A stretch of 34,499 nt of DNA from Bacteroidota bacterium (GCA_007694165.1 RECE01000182.1:1-34499); one strand, 5' to 3'. Counted from the first letter of the stretch, positions 1 through 8,573 are shown. The notes: generated by a model from the sequence alone, not told the origin. Program-made: numbers and translations.

Positions 1-258
1 ATTTGCAACTTCCATTATGCCAAATTGCAGGTAAATACATCCTTTGTATTTGCTTCTCTCAGTGAGAGCCACGAGCTCCCTGAATTACAAAACTATCCCA
101 AACCTTTTGTGCTTTTTCAGGGGTTTATTTTTTCTCTCCGCGCTCCCCCTATCGGATAATACTCCTGTAATTCTGTTTCTTTCCAAATTACCTTCGGTTT
201 TTTGGCAATGGATGATACCTCTGTGGTTTTCATCCAGGGCCTCCATTATTGTTTGTTT
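1..258. other. Upstream region of the first TonB receptor gene
   Basis: No convincing gene is seen here. The first ten bases, ATTTGCAACT, match the half-site of the two operators near 8.6 and 8.8 kb, but no partner half follows at the same spacing, and the sequence before base 1 is missing. A second TTGCA lies at 25-29 in inverted orientation, 16 bases away. A perfect 6-1-6 inverted repeat (CTCTCA, G, TGAGAG) lies at 56-68. An open frame that extends the receptor upstream to 202 lacks a signal peptide at its start and is taken as untranslated leader. Confidence 0.4.
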
Positions 259-2661
259 ATGACATTTCGCTTAATTTATGCTATGGCTGTACTATGCCTG
301 TCTGGCTTGTTGCCTGTATATGCATCCTCGTTTTCAGGATGGGTAACTGACCCCGGCAATGAGCCTCTGCCCGGAGCAACTGTTCAGCTCAGCCTGGAGG
401 GTGCTGTGCAAGCTACGGTTACCAACCAGCAGGGCCACTTCTATTTTTCTGATGTAAATGCTGATGAATTTCAGTTGACGGTTTCTTTTGTGGGATACAA
501 TACTGTTACCCACACCCGCGCAACAACCGATTCTTCTTACTATCATATTGTTCTTCCTCCTGAGTCCAGGATATTGCAGGAAGTAACGGTAGAAGATCGT
601 TTTCAGCAGCAGCGAAAAAGAGAAGAAACGGTTTCTGTAGACGTTGTGGGAGCTGATTATATAAAGCTACATAACAGCGGCAGTTTGATGCAGACTTTAA
701 GGCGGTTGCCGGGTATTCAGGCAGTGAATGTGGGTTCCGGGCAGTCCAAACCCCTGATTCGGGGATTGGGATTTAACCGCATCATAGTTGCAGAACACGG
801 TATTAAACATGAAGGACAACAGTGGGGTGCAGACCATGCCCTGGAGGTTGATCAGTTTGCCCATGATTATATTGAGCTGATAAAAGGACCGGCTTCTCTC
901 ATATATGGATCCGATGCCATTGGCGGTGTAGTGCAGCTGAGTCAGCGCAATGCCCCGCCTCCGGGCTCCCTGTCAGGTAGTGTTAACCTGCTGGGAAGAA
1001 GCAGCAACCAGTTATTGGGCACTTCTGCCCATCTGGAAGGACGAAAGCAAAGATGGTTTTTCTCTTCACGAATTACCTGGTTAGATTATGCCGATGCAAG
1101 GGTGCCTGTAGATAGTGTGGATGTTTACTCCTACAGGGTTCCATTGCACAAAAACCGCTTGCGCAATACCGCAGGTAACGAACAGAATTTTCATTTTTCG
1201 CTGGGCTACACGAGCAGGCAGGTCACAAGTCGGTTGTTTTTCAGCCATGTGCAGCAGAAAGCAGGCTTTTTTGCCAATGCCCACGGCCTGGAACCTCGCC
1301 GTGTGAATACTGAGCTGTATGACCGGTCTGACCGTGATATCCTTTATCCCAGGCAGCAGGCCACGCATCTCAAACTTATCAACCGCACCATGGCTGAATG
1401 GGGCAATACCCGGCTCATAAGTGAAACCGGTTATCAGCGCAATCATCGTGAGGAATTTTCACAGTATGTCAACCATGGATACAAGCCTCCGGTTTTTCCT
1501 GACTCGCTTAACTTTCCATCTTACCTGGAGAGAGGTTTTGACAAACATACCCTTTCTGCCAATGTAAGGATCAGGCAGCATCTCTCGGAACAGCATCAGC
1601 TGACCCTGGGGACGACTGCAGAACACCAGGATAACAGCATTGAAGGGGTTAGCTTTTTGATGCCGGCTTTTCGCCAATGGCTCACAGGAATGTATCTTTT
1701 GCATGAATGGCAGGCCGGTGCTTCGCTCCGGGTAAGTTCAGGGGTGAGGTATGATCATGCTTTTCTGCATACAGAATCCTATCACGACTGGTTTCCTACC
1801 CTGGGCAGTTATTTGCAGCGTGCAGAGGCACTGGACAGGGAGATGGGGAGTTTCAGCGGAATGTTGGGAGTAAACTACCATCGGGGGGCTACCATTGTAA
1901 GAGCTAACGTGGGCAGGAGTTTTCGTGTGCCTCTGGCCAAAGAACTGGCGGCCAACGGGGTCAACTACCATCATTTTAGTTATGAAGTGGGTGATGCCAC
2001 GCTCAATCCGGAAACTGCCTGGCAGCTGGACATGGGGGTTGAGCATACCGCATCGTGGTGGAGTGTCCATTTCAGCCCATTTGTTACCTGGTTTCCCAAC
2101 TACATCTATCTGAATCCCTCTCACTTGTTTGATTTTGACTATGGCGCAGGGAACCAGATTTTCCATTACACCGCTTCCGAAGTGCTGCGGTGGGGTGGGG
2201 AAGTGGCACTGCAGGGAAATCTGACGGAAAACCTCTTTGCTGAATTGTCGGCAGAGTATACATACAGCGAGCAACTATCGGGAGATAAGAAAGGGTTTAC
2301 CCTGCCGTTTTCTCCGCCGGGTTCTTTACTGGCAGGTATTTCCTGGAGTCCCTGGAGAAGTATTTCTGCAGGAGATCTCCGGGACTTAACTGTCATGGCA
2401 GATGCTCGTTTCACATCGGCTCAGAATCGCATCGTACCCCCGGAGCGAAAAACACCGGGCTATCAGACCTATCATCTGGGGGTAAAAGGTACCCTGACGC
2501 TGAACCGCAGTTCTCTCAACTGGAATATCATGGTGAATAACCTTTTCAATACCCATTACCTGGAGCATACCAGTTATTACCGGCTTATCGGAGTGCCCGA
2601 ACCAGGCAGGAATATAACGATATCCCTTCAGCTGCCGGTGGATATCATTGCTGCTCCTTAG
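259..2661 (+). CDS. TonB-dependent outer membrane receptor, ZnuD-like, probable metal uptake (cassette 1)
   Basis: An outer membrane beta-barrel that should import a scarce ligand using TonB energy. The ATG at 259 is preferred over 202 because it places a signal peptide (hydrophobic core LIYAMAVLCLSGLLPVYA) at the N terminus. Residues about 25-85 form a carboxypeptidase-regulatory-like beta-sandwich. The plug follows at about 110-230, with SGSLMQTLRRLPGI, a RGLGFNR stretch, and IKGPASLIYGSDAIGG. The plug motif GADHALEVD resembles zinc and copper receptors of the ZnuD type. The rest is barrel, with His-containing loops. The protein ends in DIIAAP after the last strand, not in the usual terminal aromatic residue. 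It heads a co-directional run with two His-rich lipoproteins and a DsrE-like lipoprotein. The receptor assignment is secure; zinc as ligand is inference. Confidence 0.9.
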   Translation: MTFRLIYAMAVLCLSGLLPVYASSFSGWVTDPGNEPLPGATVQLSLEGAVQATVTNQQGHFYFSDVNADEFQLTVSFVGYNTVTHTRATTDSSYYHIVLPPESRILQEVTVEDRFQQQRKREETVSVDVVGADYIKLHNSGSLMQTLRRLPGIQAVNVGSGQSKPLIRGLGFNRIIVAEHGIKHEGQQWGADHALEVDQFAHDYIELIKGPASLIYGSDAIGGVVQLSQRNAPPPGSLSGSVNLLGRSSNQLLGTSAHLEGRKQRWFFSSRITWLDYADARVPVDSVDVYSYRVPLHKNRLRNTAGNEQNFHFSLGYTSRQVTSRLFFSHVQQKAGFFANAHGLEPRRVNTELYDRSDRDILYPRQQATHLKLINRTMAEWGNTRLISETGYQRNHREEFSQYVNHGYKPPVFPDSLNFPSYLERGFDKHTLSANVRIRQHLSEQHQLTLGTTAEHQDNSIEGVSFLMPAFRQWLTGMYLLHEWQAGASLRVSSGVRYDHAFLHTESYHDWFPTLGSYLQRAEALDREMGSFSGMLGVNYHRGATIVRANVGRSFRVPLAKELAANGVNYHHFSYEVGDATLNPETAWQLDMGVEHTASWWSVHFSPFVTWFPNYIYLNPSHLFDFDYGAGNQIFHYTASEVLRWGGEVALQGNLTENLFAELSAEYTYSEQLSGDKKGFTLPFSPPGSLLAGISWSPWRSISAGDLRDLTVMADARFTSAQNRIVPPERKTPGYQTYHLGVKGTLTLNRSSLNWNIMVNNLFNTHYLEHTSYYRLIGVPEPGRNITISLQLPVDIIAAP

Positions 2662-2733
2662 CTTGAAAAGCAATAAGTTAACCGAATTAATTATTATAAA
2701 TCATTTTTTTTAACCATTAAAACCATTTTTATT

Positions 2734-3582
2734 ATGAACAGAAATTTGTTTTCTATTCTCGCCATTTTTTCCATGGCATTGTTTGTATTTGTAAGTTGCA
2801 GCGACGATGATGATTTTCCTGCACCTGTAATCAGTGACCTTGAAATTGGGTATGATAACAGCAAAGTGGGGTATCGCGGAACCGATCTGCATATTGATGC
2901 TGAAATAGTCGCCGAAGGCCGTATTGATCGCATTGTTCTCGAAATTCATCATGAAGGAGACCATGGTCACAAGTCAGGCCAGCATGACGACCATGAATGG
3001 GAGTTTGAATATACCTGGACTGAGTTCAGTGGCTTGAAAAATGCCAAGTTCCATAAGCATATTGACATCCCCCTGGATGCTGAATTGGGCGACTACCATT
3101 TTCACTTCAAAGTGATTGATATGCAAGGCAAAGTAACCGAAATTGAAACGGAATTTGAGGTGAAAAATCCTGAGAATACCAATGCTCCTGTGATTACTGT
3201 TACTTCTGCTCCTTCAGACGGACAGGTATTTCACATGGGAGAAAGTATCACCATTGCCGGTACCGTTACTCATGAAATGGCTCTGGGTGGTATGTATATT
3301 GGATTGGTAAGGGCAGATCAGAACCTGGAAGATGCAGATGTGAATTCATCCAATACCATAACCCTGCTGCATACCCACGATTATGACAGCCCTACGAGCC
3401 ACGCATTTGAAGCAACTATAGTGGTGGGTGCTGAGCACGACAATAATATTACACCCAAACCCATTGACGGAGATATTGCATGGCAGGATGCTGAATACTA
3501 CATTCTGGTAAAATCGCGCGATGCTTTTGGCGGACCTTTTGGTTTTTCAGAAAGATATTATATCGATATTCACATGCATTAA
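2734..3582 (+). CDS. Two-domain DUF4625-type His-rich lipoprotein
   Basis: A 282-residue predicted lipoprotein. A lipobox-like sequence, VFVSC, puts the lipidated Cys at residue 22, followed by an acidic SDDDD stretch that often marks surface-exposed lipoproteins in Bacteroidota. Residues about 30-145 resemble DUF4625: a beta-sandwich with a His/Asp-rich loop (HEGDHGHKSGQHDDHE) and the GDYHFHFKV strand. Residues about 150-282 form a second Ig-like domain with HTHDYDSPTSH and a C-terminal IDIHMH. Histidine clusters suggest divalent metal binding at the cell surface, handing the ion to the receptor encoded 72 bp upstream. No DUF4625 protein has a biochemical role that I can cite, so the function is inferred from composition and neighbours. 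Confidence 0.78.
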   Translation: MNRNLFSILAIFSMALFVFVSCSDDDDFPAPVISDLEIGYDNSKVGYRGTDLHIDAEIVAEGRIDRIVLEIHHEGDHGHKSGQHDDHEWEFEYTWTEFSGLKNAKFHKHIDIPLDAELGDYHFHFKVIDMQGKVTEIETEFEVKNPENTNAPVITVTSAPSDGQVFHMGESITIAGTVTHEMALGGMYIGLVRADQNLEDADVNSSNTITLLHTHDYDSPTSHAFEATIVVGAEHDNNITPKPIDGDIAWQDAEYYILVKSRDAFGGPFGFSERYYIDIHMH

Positions 3583-3718
3583 TGATTTGAAATTATTGTA
3601 TGGTTGCTTTAAAATCCGAAAATTTAAACAATAATACTTCCCGTTCGATTTGTATTTGGGGAGTTGGTTTTTAACGGGTTTTGAAGCAGCCATTCTTTTC
3701 ACAGAAAAAGTATTTCTT

Positions 3719-4216
3719 ATGAAGAATACAAAAATACACGCACGGACATTTTTGAGAATGGGAATGATAATAATCATGTTCACAGTCTGGTCGTGCAGCA
3801 AAGATGAGGTGGATGATGTGCCGCCGGTAATTGTCATGAACCAGGCGCACCACTTCCCACAGGCCTGCGACACAGTATATGTGGGAGAAGCATTCACTTT
3901 CAGGGCAACCTTTAGCGATAACCAGGAATTGGGGGCATACAGTATTGATATTCATCACAATTTCGACCACCACAGCCACAGCACTGAAACGGAGGAGTGT
4001 GAAATGGATCCGCCCAAAACACCCACGGAGAATGTTTTTCTCTTTATCCAGGCTTATACCATTCCAGACGGTTTAAAAACTTATGAGGCAGAAGTGAATA
4101 TTGAAATACCTGCTGATGCGGATACCGGCGACTACCATTTCTTTCTGGCCCTTACCGACAAAGAGGGCTGGCAGACCATCAGGGGGGTAGGGATAAAAGT
4201 GCTGGAAAGAGATTAA
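3719..4216 (+). CDS. DUF4625-type His-rich lipoprotein
   Basis: A 165-residue predicted lipoprotein. The ATG at 3719 is chosen over an in-frame upstream codon at 3650 because it begins a normal lipoprotein signal (VWSCSKDE, Cys26). The mature part carries the DUF4625 pattern: CDTVYVGE, a DIHHNFDHHSHS histidine cluster, a conserved CEMDP, and GDYHFFLAL near the C terminus. The protein at 11816-12307 has the same order (CDTIYFDE, HNNFNHHSHGSH, CAMDP, GDYHFHIYI), so the two are paralogues. Two conserved Cys plus the His cluster could bind metal or form a disulfide. It follows the larger DUF4625 lipoprotein by 136 bp, probably in one transcript. Confidence 0.8.
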   Translation: MKNTKIHARTFLRMGMIIIMFTVWSCSKDEVDDVPPVIVMNQAHHFPQACDTVYVGEAFTFRATFSDNQELGAYSIDIHHNFDHHSHSTETEECEMDPPKTPTENVFLFIQAYTIPDGLKTYEAEVNIEIPADADTGDYHFFLALTDKEGWQTIRGVGIKVLERD

Positions 4217-4290
4217 ATGTTAAGTTCTTGCATGAGTGCCGGGATTTATTATTAACTTTATCTCCATAATAACCTAAAAAAGCACTTATC

Positions 4291-4734
4291 ATGAAGAAAA
4301 TCAGTTTGATTATCCTGGCCCTTGCCATGATGGCTTCCTGCGCTGCCCCTGAGCAGCCCGCCGATGAACCTGCTATGGTGAACGATGGCGTTTTTATTCA
4401 CATGACCCATGGGCATGACAATCCCCACCGTGTGCTTATGCCCCTGCAGATGGCAGCCATGATGGCCACCGACAAAGATGTTTTGATTTATATGGACATC
4501 GATGCCGTAAAACTCCTTACCCAGTATGCTGATGATGTGGAGTATGCCCACTTTACACCCCTCAAGGAATCTTTGGCTAATTTGCTGCAAATGGGTGTAA
4601 CCATTTTTGCCTGTCCCGGCTGTATGAAAGCTCACGAGATTGAAGAAGCTGATCTGATGGAAGGCATCCAGGTGGCACAAAAAGAAAAGTTTTTCAGTTT
4701 CACAGAGGGCAAAATTGTTTCGCTGACCTACTAG
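4291..4734 (+). CDS. DsrE-family-like lipoprotein
   Basis: 147 residues. The N terminus is a lipoprotein signal (MMASC, Cys17), so the protein should sit in the cell envelope. The mature part resembles the DsrE/DsrF/YchN fold family: FIHMTHGHDNPHRVLMPLQM, then VLIYMDIDAV, then TIFACPGCMKAH (Cys108 and Cys111), then a MEGIQVA stretch. The CPGC pair occupies the place where DsrE-like proteins carry reactive cysteines used in sulfur relay or redox chemistry. Most DsrE proteins are cytoplasmic, so a lipidated form is unusual. The mature N-terminal part is rich in His (HMTHGH, NPHR). It is the last gene of cassette 1, 74 bp after the DUF4625 gene and just before a strong terminator. Confidence 0.8.
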   Translation: MKKISLIILALAMMASCAAPEQPADEPAMVNDGVFIHMTHGHDNPHRVLMPLQMAAMMATDKDVLIYMDIDAVKLLTQYADDVEYAHFTPLKESLANLLQMGVTIFACPGCMKAHEIEEADLMEGIQVAQKEKFFSFTEGKIVSLTY

Positions 4735-4747
4735 CTAAGTCGTAGTA

Positions 4748-4768
4748 TTTATATTGTCACAATATAAA
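4748..4768. promoter_or_regulatory. Perfect 10-1-10 inverted repeat
   Basis: TTTATATTGT, a central C, then ACAATATAAA: a perfect inverted repeat with a one-base centre. It lies between the DsrE-like stop codon and the terminator hairpin, and overlaps the terminator's first bases. It could be a protein-binding site, or as RNA an 8-bp hairpin with a 5-base loop. The sequence is unlike the ATATTTGCAACA operators. Confidence 0.4.
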
Positions 4769-4809
4769 AATCCCTTTTGATTGCAGATGCAGTCGGAAGG
4801 GATTTTTTT
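4766..4809 (+). terminator. Rho-independent terminator after cassette 1
   Basis: AAAAATCCCTT at 4766-4776 pairs with AAGGGATTTTT at 4797-4807. The arms continue inward with G-U wobbles to TGCA/TGCA around a GA centre, giving a stem of about 20 pairs that ends in a run of T. It lies 31 bp after the DsrE-like gene. Confidence 0.85.
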
Positions 4810-5126
4810 GTGCATTCTTCTGTCTGGTCATCCTTCCCGAAAAATCGGGACCGGCTGTGTGTGTTAACGTTAATCATGGATGTTTTAGCAATGACTTTCT
4901 TTGCAGTTAATAAATATTCCTGAGCTGGCAGACTAAAAGGATATTGCTTCCAATCTCATGATTTATTGTACATTAACGGACATCCATTGTATTGATTCGA
5001 TACAAGCCCATAGGTGCTTTTCAGAATAGTCAGTTGCGCAACTGGGTTAAATGCTTTAAGTTATAAGTGAAGGTATGATATTTGATAAAATTTGTGAAAA
5101 TACGATAGTTACCAAAACCGCCGGAC

Positions 5127-7484
5127 ATGTTCATAAATTTCCTCAAACACACATTGAGGCTATTCTCGCGCAACAGGATGTATTCGCTCATCAACCTTTT
5201 TGGACTGTCTGTTGGGTTAGCCGTAGGCATCATTATTCTTATGATCATTGGATCTCAGTTGAGTTACGACCGTTTTCACAAAAAAGGCCGGGATGTATAC
5301 CAGGTTAGTATGGTAAGCCACTCCAAACACCAGACCGAGTCGTCCAACACCATCCCTGCTGCCATTGGGCCATCTTTATGGGAGGAATTTCCTGAGGTGT
5401 TATCTGTCACCCGCATCTCGGCTCCAACACCGGGGTATTTCACTTTTAGAGAACAGACCCTCACCCTCAGGCATATTTCATGGGCCGACTCCACATTTTT
5501 TGATACCTTTTCCTTTGAGTTGATACATGGCAACCCTTCCACAGCATTGGCTTCACTCTATGGTGCTGTACTGACAGAAAAAACGGCAGCAGCTCTTTTT
5601 GGTGATATCAACCCCATGGGGCAAACCCTAAGACTCAACAATCAAGAACAATACGTGGTGACGGGCATTGTAAAAGACCCTCCGGAGAATTCCCACATCC
5701 GGTTCGACGCCCTGCTTTCTTTCTCCACCCTTTACGAAGACCGCAGTCTGCATTTGGGTTGGGATGGGGGGAATCGCTATACAAACTACCTTGTAATGGC
5801 TCCCTCCACAGACTGGGAATCCTTTTACAAAAAACTCCCCGATTTTTTATTTGAAAAAATTAACCGGCAAATAGAACCCTATGGCTTTCGTTATGAGATC
5901 AAATTATACCCCCTTAACGAAGTCTACCTGAAATCAGGACACTATGGCAACCCCATGATGTTTGTTTATGTTTTCGCGGCCATTGCCATTTTTATCCTGC
6001 TCATTGCCGGTATCAATTTTACTAATCTCAGCACTGCTCAGGCCCTCAGACGTGCCCGGGAAACCGGGGTGCGCAAAGTGATGGGGGCAACCCGGTGGCA
6101 GCTTATTTTCCAATACACCGGTGAAGCAGTGCTCGTTGCTTTTGGAGCCTTTCTCATCGCTCTGCTTCTGGTGGAGCTGGTGCACCCGTTCATCAATGCC
6201 CTTACAGGAATGGAATTGAAAATTTTATCCATCGACTGGCCTGGTTTTATTCCTGCCCTTGTGGGTATGGTAATGCTGACTGGTGTGCTTGCCGGTGGGT
6301 ATCCGGCATTCTACCTCTCTTCTTTCCAACCGGCACAGGCCCTGAAAGGGGGCATGAAAACCGGAAAGGGTAAGGCTCTGTTTTCCAAAGCCCTGATAGT
6401 GCTTCAGTTTGTTATCTCCATGGTGCTTATCAATACTTCACTGGTCATTTTCCGGCAACTGAATTACATGTATCGTTTTGATACCGGCATGAACACCGAA
6501 CATGTGGTGTGGTTGCGACTACCCAGCCAGAGGGCCATGGATGGATACGAGACACTTCGCAATGAAATATCATCCATTGCGGGAGTAAAAACCTGTGGGG
6601 CAACTTCCGAAATTCCCGGCAGATGGATTACCAGCAATGGTTACAGGGTAAATGGCGCTGAGGAGGTGAGCATGATACATGTGCTGGATATTGATGATGG
6701 CCTGCTTGAAGTACTAAATATTGAAGTAGTGGAAGGGCGTAATTTTATAAGAGGTTCGGAACCGGATAAAACCACATACCTTGTGAATGAAACCTTTATA
6801 CGGCAATTTGGCATTGACGATTTTCAATCGGTCAGGGTACAGCGCGATGGAAGCAGACCGATAATCGGTGTAGTAAAAGACTTTCATTTCACCTCTCTGA
6901 GGGTTCCCATCAAACCCCTTATACTTACCAACGAGCCCTGGAGCGGTTTTGACTATCTGCTGATAGGCATAAATTCGGGCAATATGAATCATGTCATACC
7001 CCAGGTTGAAGCATTATGGAAAAGACTAATGCCCGGAGATCCTTTTATTCATGGACAGATGAATGATTACCTCGGGCAATCTTACGATCTGGAAAAACGG
7101 GTTGGGCAGGTTTTTTCCTCCTTCACCTTGCTGCTGCTACTGATAGCTTGTATCGGTTTGTTTGGCTTGTCTTCTCTCATGATACGCCAGCGACAAAAGG
7201 AAATCGGACTGCGAAAGCTGCTCGGAGCCCCTGTTTTGTCCATCCTGAAGCTGGTTACCGGCACCTTTACCTGGCTGGTAATTGCTGCCAATATCATTGC
7301 CATTGTACCTCTTTACTTTATTGTAAGAGCCCTGCTGGGATATTACAGCTATTCCATATCGCTCAACATCTGGTGGTTTGTGCTCACTGCTCTGGGCTCA
7401 CTGTTGCTGACATGGCTCACCGTAGGATGGCAATCCTACCGAATCAGCCAGACCAACCCGGCGGAGGTGATTAAGTATGAATGA
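5127..7484 (+). CDS. MacB/FtsX-type ABC transporter permease
   Basis: 785 residues with the layout of Bacteroidota MacB-like permeases: an N-terminal helix at about 19-43 (LFGLSVGLAVGIIILMIIG), a periplasmic MacB core domain (about 45-270), a first FtsX domain with three helices (about 275-400, containing RARETGVRKVMGATRWQL), a second periplasmic domain (about 430-650), and a C-terminal FtsX domain (about 665-785, containing RQRQKEIGLRKLLGAP). The two RKxxGA motifs are the usual contacts with the ATPase. Such permeases move lipoproteins, lipids or small peptides, or signal mechanically. No ATP-binding subunit is encoded nearby, so the partner must lie elsewhere. Its place between two receptor cassettes may be chance. 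The family call is firm, the substrate unknown. Confidence 0.9.
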   Translation: MFINFLKHTLRLFSRNRMYSLINLFGLSVGLAVGIIILMIIGSQLSYDRFHKKGRDVYQVSMVSHSKHQTESSNTIPAAIGPSLWEEFPEVLSVTRISAPTPGYFTFREQTLTLRHISWADSTFFDTFSFELIHGNPSTALASLYGAVLTEKTAAALFGDINPMGQTLRLNNQEQYVVTGIVKDPPENSHIRFDALLSFSTLYEDRSLHLGWDGGNRYTNYLVMAPSTDWESFYKKLPDFLFEKINRQIEPYGFRYEIKLYPLNEVYLKSGHYGNPMMFVYVFAAIAIFILLIAGINFTNLSTAQALRRARETGVRKVMGATRWQLIFQYTGEAVLVAFGAFLIALLLVELVHPFINALTGMELKILSIDWPGFIPALVGMVMLTGVLAGGYPAFYLSSFQPAQALKGGMKTGKGKALFSKALIVLQFVISMVLINTSLVIFRQLNYMYRFDTGMNTEHVVWLRLPSQRAMDGYETLRNEISSIAGVKTCGATSEIPGRWITSNGYRVNGAEEVSMIHVLDIDDGLLEVLNIEVVEGRNFIRGSEPDKTTYLVNETFIRQFGIDDFQSVRVQRDGSRPIIGVVKDFHFTSLRVPIKPLILTNEPWSGFDYLLIGINSGNMNHVIPQVEALWKRLMPGDPFIHGQMNDYLGQSYDLEKRVGQVFSSFTLLLLLIACIGLFGLSSLMIRQRQKEIGLRKLLGAPVLSILKLVTGTFTWLVIAANIIAIVPLYFIVRALLGYYSYSISLNIWWFVLTALGSLLLTWLTVGWQSYRISQTNPAEVIKYE

Positions 7485-7528
7485 TAGAGGGTAAAGGATG
7501 AATAACATGGGAACCACAATCCCATAAA

Positions 7529-8515
7529 TCAGCACAAAGCAGGTTTCAGCAACCTGTCGGCAATTTCTAAAGTAAGTTTATGCCCAATCAATACCAGGTG
7601 GCTATGGGATATTTGCTCATCCGCAGGGGTAATGCTGATGGTTTTACCTGCCGAGTGTAAAAGATATGCTTCCCCTTTTGAGTTTTTGATGTATCCCTTG
7701 ATGCGGTAAATATCTTTGTAGTATATAAACAAACTCATTTGCAGCACGCTGTGGAGTTTTTCAACGTCAAAACAGCTCTCAGTTTCAAACAAAACGCTGT
7801 TGATGGAATGCATCAATTGCTTGTTTCCGGGCTTTTCAACAGAAAATAAAGGTCTGACTGGATTTTTTGTAAAAAGGAGGTTTTTGTCCAGTGTGCCGTC
7901 GGTTGTAGGGGTAAACTGAGCGTATGGGTTAATACGCTTAAGATTTTCTTCCAAAAGTGCAAGATATTGCGCGGCGACTTTTCCTGATTTGTTGATCAAA
8001 ACCAGGTTGGAGGCAGCTATTTGTCTTGCGGTTTCGGAGGTTTTCCCCAAAAAGTCTTCCACAACTTCTGCATCCGTCACACATATCATCTTTTTTAAAT
8101 CAAAGATTTCCTTCACAAACTCTTCATTGAAAATCGCCGATAGATTCCCGGCATCGGCAATACCTGTGGTTTCAAGAAAAAGATTGTCCGGTTTGTTTTC
8201 CATGCGGGCAATCTGGTCAAGCACATCGTAGAGCTCAGTATCTAAATTACAGCACAAACAACCTCCGGTAATTTCAAAAACCTTCTTAAAGTTGCCTTGC
8301 ACAAGATTCTTATCAATATTTATTTCTCCAAATTCATTTTCCACCACGATATTCTTTTCCTGGTCGAACTGGCTGAGCAGGCTGTTGAGCAAAGTAGTTT
8401 TTCCTGCGCCCAGGAATCCGGTGATGATATATACATTAACCTTGCTCTTTTTTTCAATATTCAGGGGAATTGAAGCTGATGGTATATTTTTAGAGGATGG
8501 GTCAATTGTGGTCAT
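7529..8515 (-). CDS. CobW/COG0523-type G3E GTPase, putative metallochaperone
   Basis: 328 residues. The Walker A motif GFLGAGKT is at 33-40 and the hallmark CxCC motif (GGCLCC) at 86-89, which binds zinc or another thiophilic metal in this family. ETTGIAD at 115-121 is the switch II/Walker B region. The guanine-recognition motif reads NKSG (175-178) where NKxD is usual, so nucleotide specificity may differ. The C-terminal third is the CobW_C domain. Members often deliver metal to enzymes when zinc is scarce and are commonly controlled by Zur. It is transcribed away from the second receptor gene, with a perfect 25-bp operator-like repeat 58 bp before its start codon. The family assignment is strong; a zinc role is inferred from context. 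Confidence 0.9.
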   Translation of the reverse strand: MTTIDPSSKNIPSASIPLNIEKKSKVNVYIITGFLGAGKTTLLNSLLSQFDQEKNIVVENEFGEINIDKNLVQGNFKKVFEITGGCLCCNLDTELYDVLDQIARMENKPDNLFLETTGIADAGNLSAIFNEEFVKEIFDLKKMICVTDAEVVEDFLGKTSETARQIAASNLVLINKSGKVAAQYLALLEENLKRINPYAQFTPTTDGTLDKNLLFTKNPVRPLFSVEKPGNKQLMHSINSVLFETESCFDVEKLHSVLQMSLFIYYKDIYRIKGYIKNSKGEAYLLHSAGKTISITPADEQISHSHLVLIGHKLTLEIADRLLKPALC

Positions 8516-8573
8516 AATAATTATAGATAGAGGTTTTATTGCTGTTTTTTCAGGTTCAAATTACCATAGTGGA

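Larger units (their letters stand above)
4735..5126. other. 392-bp gene-free region with several palindromes
   Basis: No gene is seen. Besides the terminator and the 10-1-10 repeat, it holds a small hairpin TCCCGA-AAAA-TCGGGA (4835-4850), the palindrome TTAACGTTAA (4864-4873), a 9-1-9 inverted repeat TTGTATTGA-T-TCGATACAA with one mismatch (4987-5005), and the perfect 14-bp palindrome CAGTTGCGCAACTG (5031-5044), which ends 82 bp before the permease start. The last two are reasonable operator candidates for that gene. No clear TAnnTTTG promoter at good spacing was found. Confidence 0.5.

Noticed and set aside
44-262. 72-codon frame before the first receptor
   Set aside because: It overlaps the receptor start and has no upstream promoter or domain; it looks like leader sequence.
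1738-2274. 178-codon minus-strand frame within the first receptor gene
   Set aside because: It lies wholly inside conserved barrel coding sequence and has no start-site or domain support.
5031-5044. CAGTTGCGCAACTG considered as another copy of the 25-bp operator
   Set aside because: It contains GTTGC and GCAAC but in the opposite order (pointing inward) and without a one-base centre, so it cannot be the same site.
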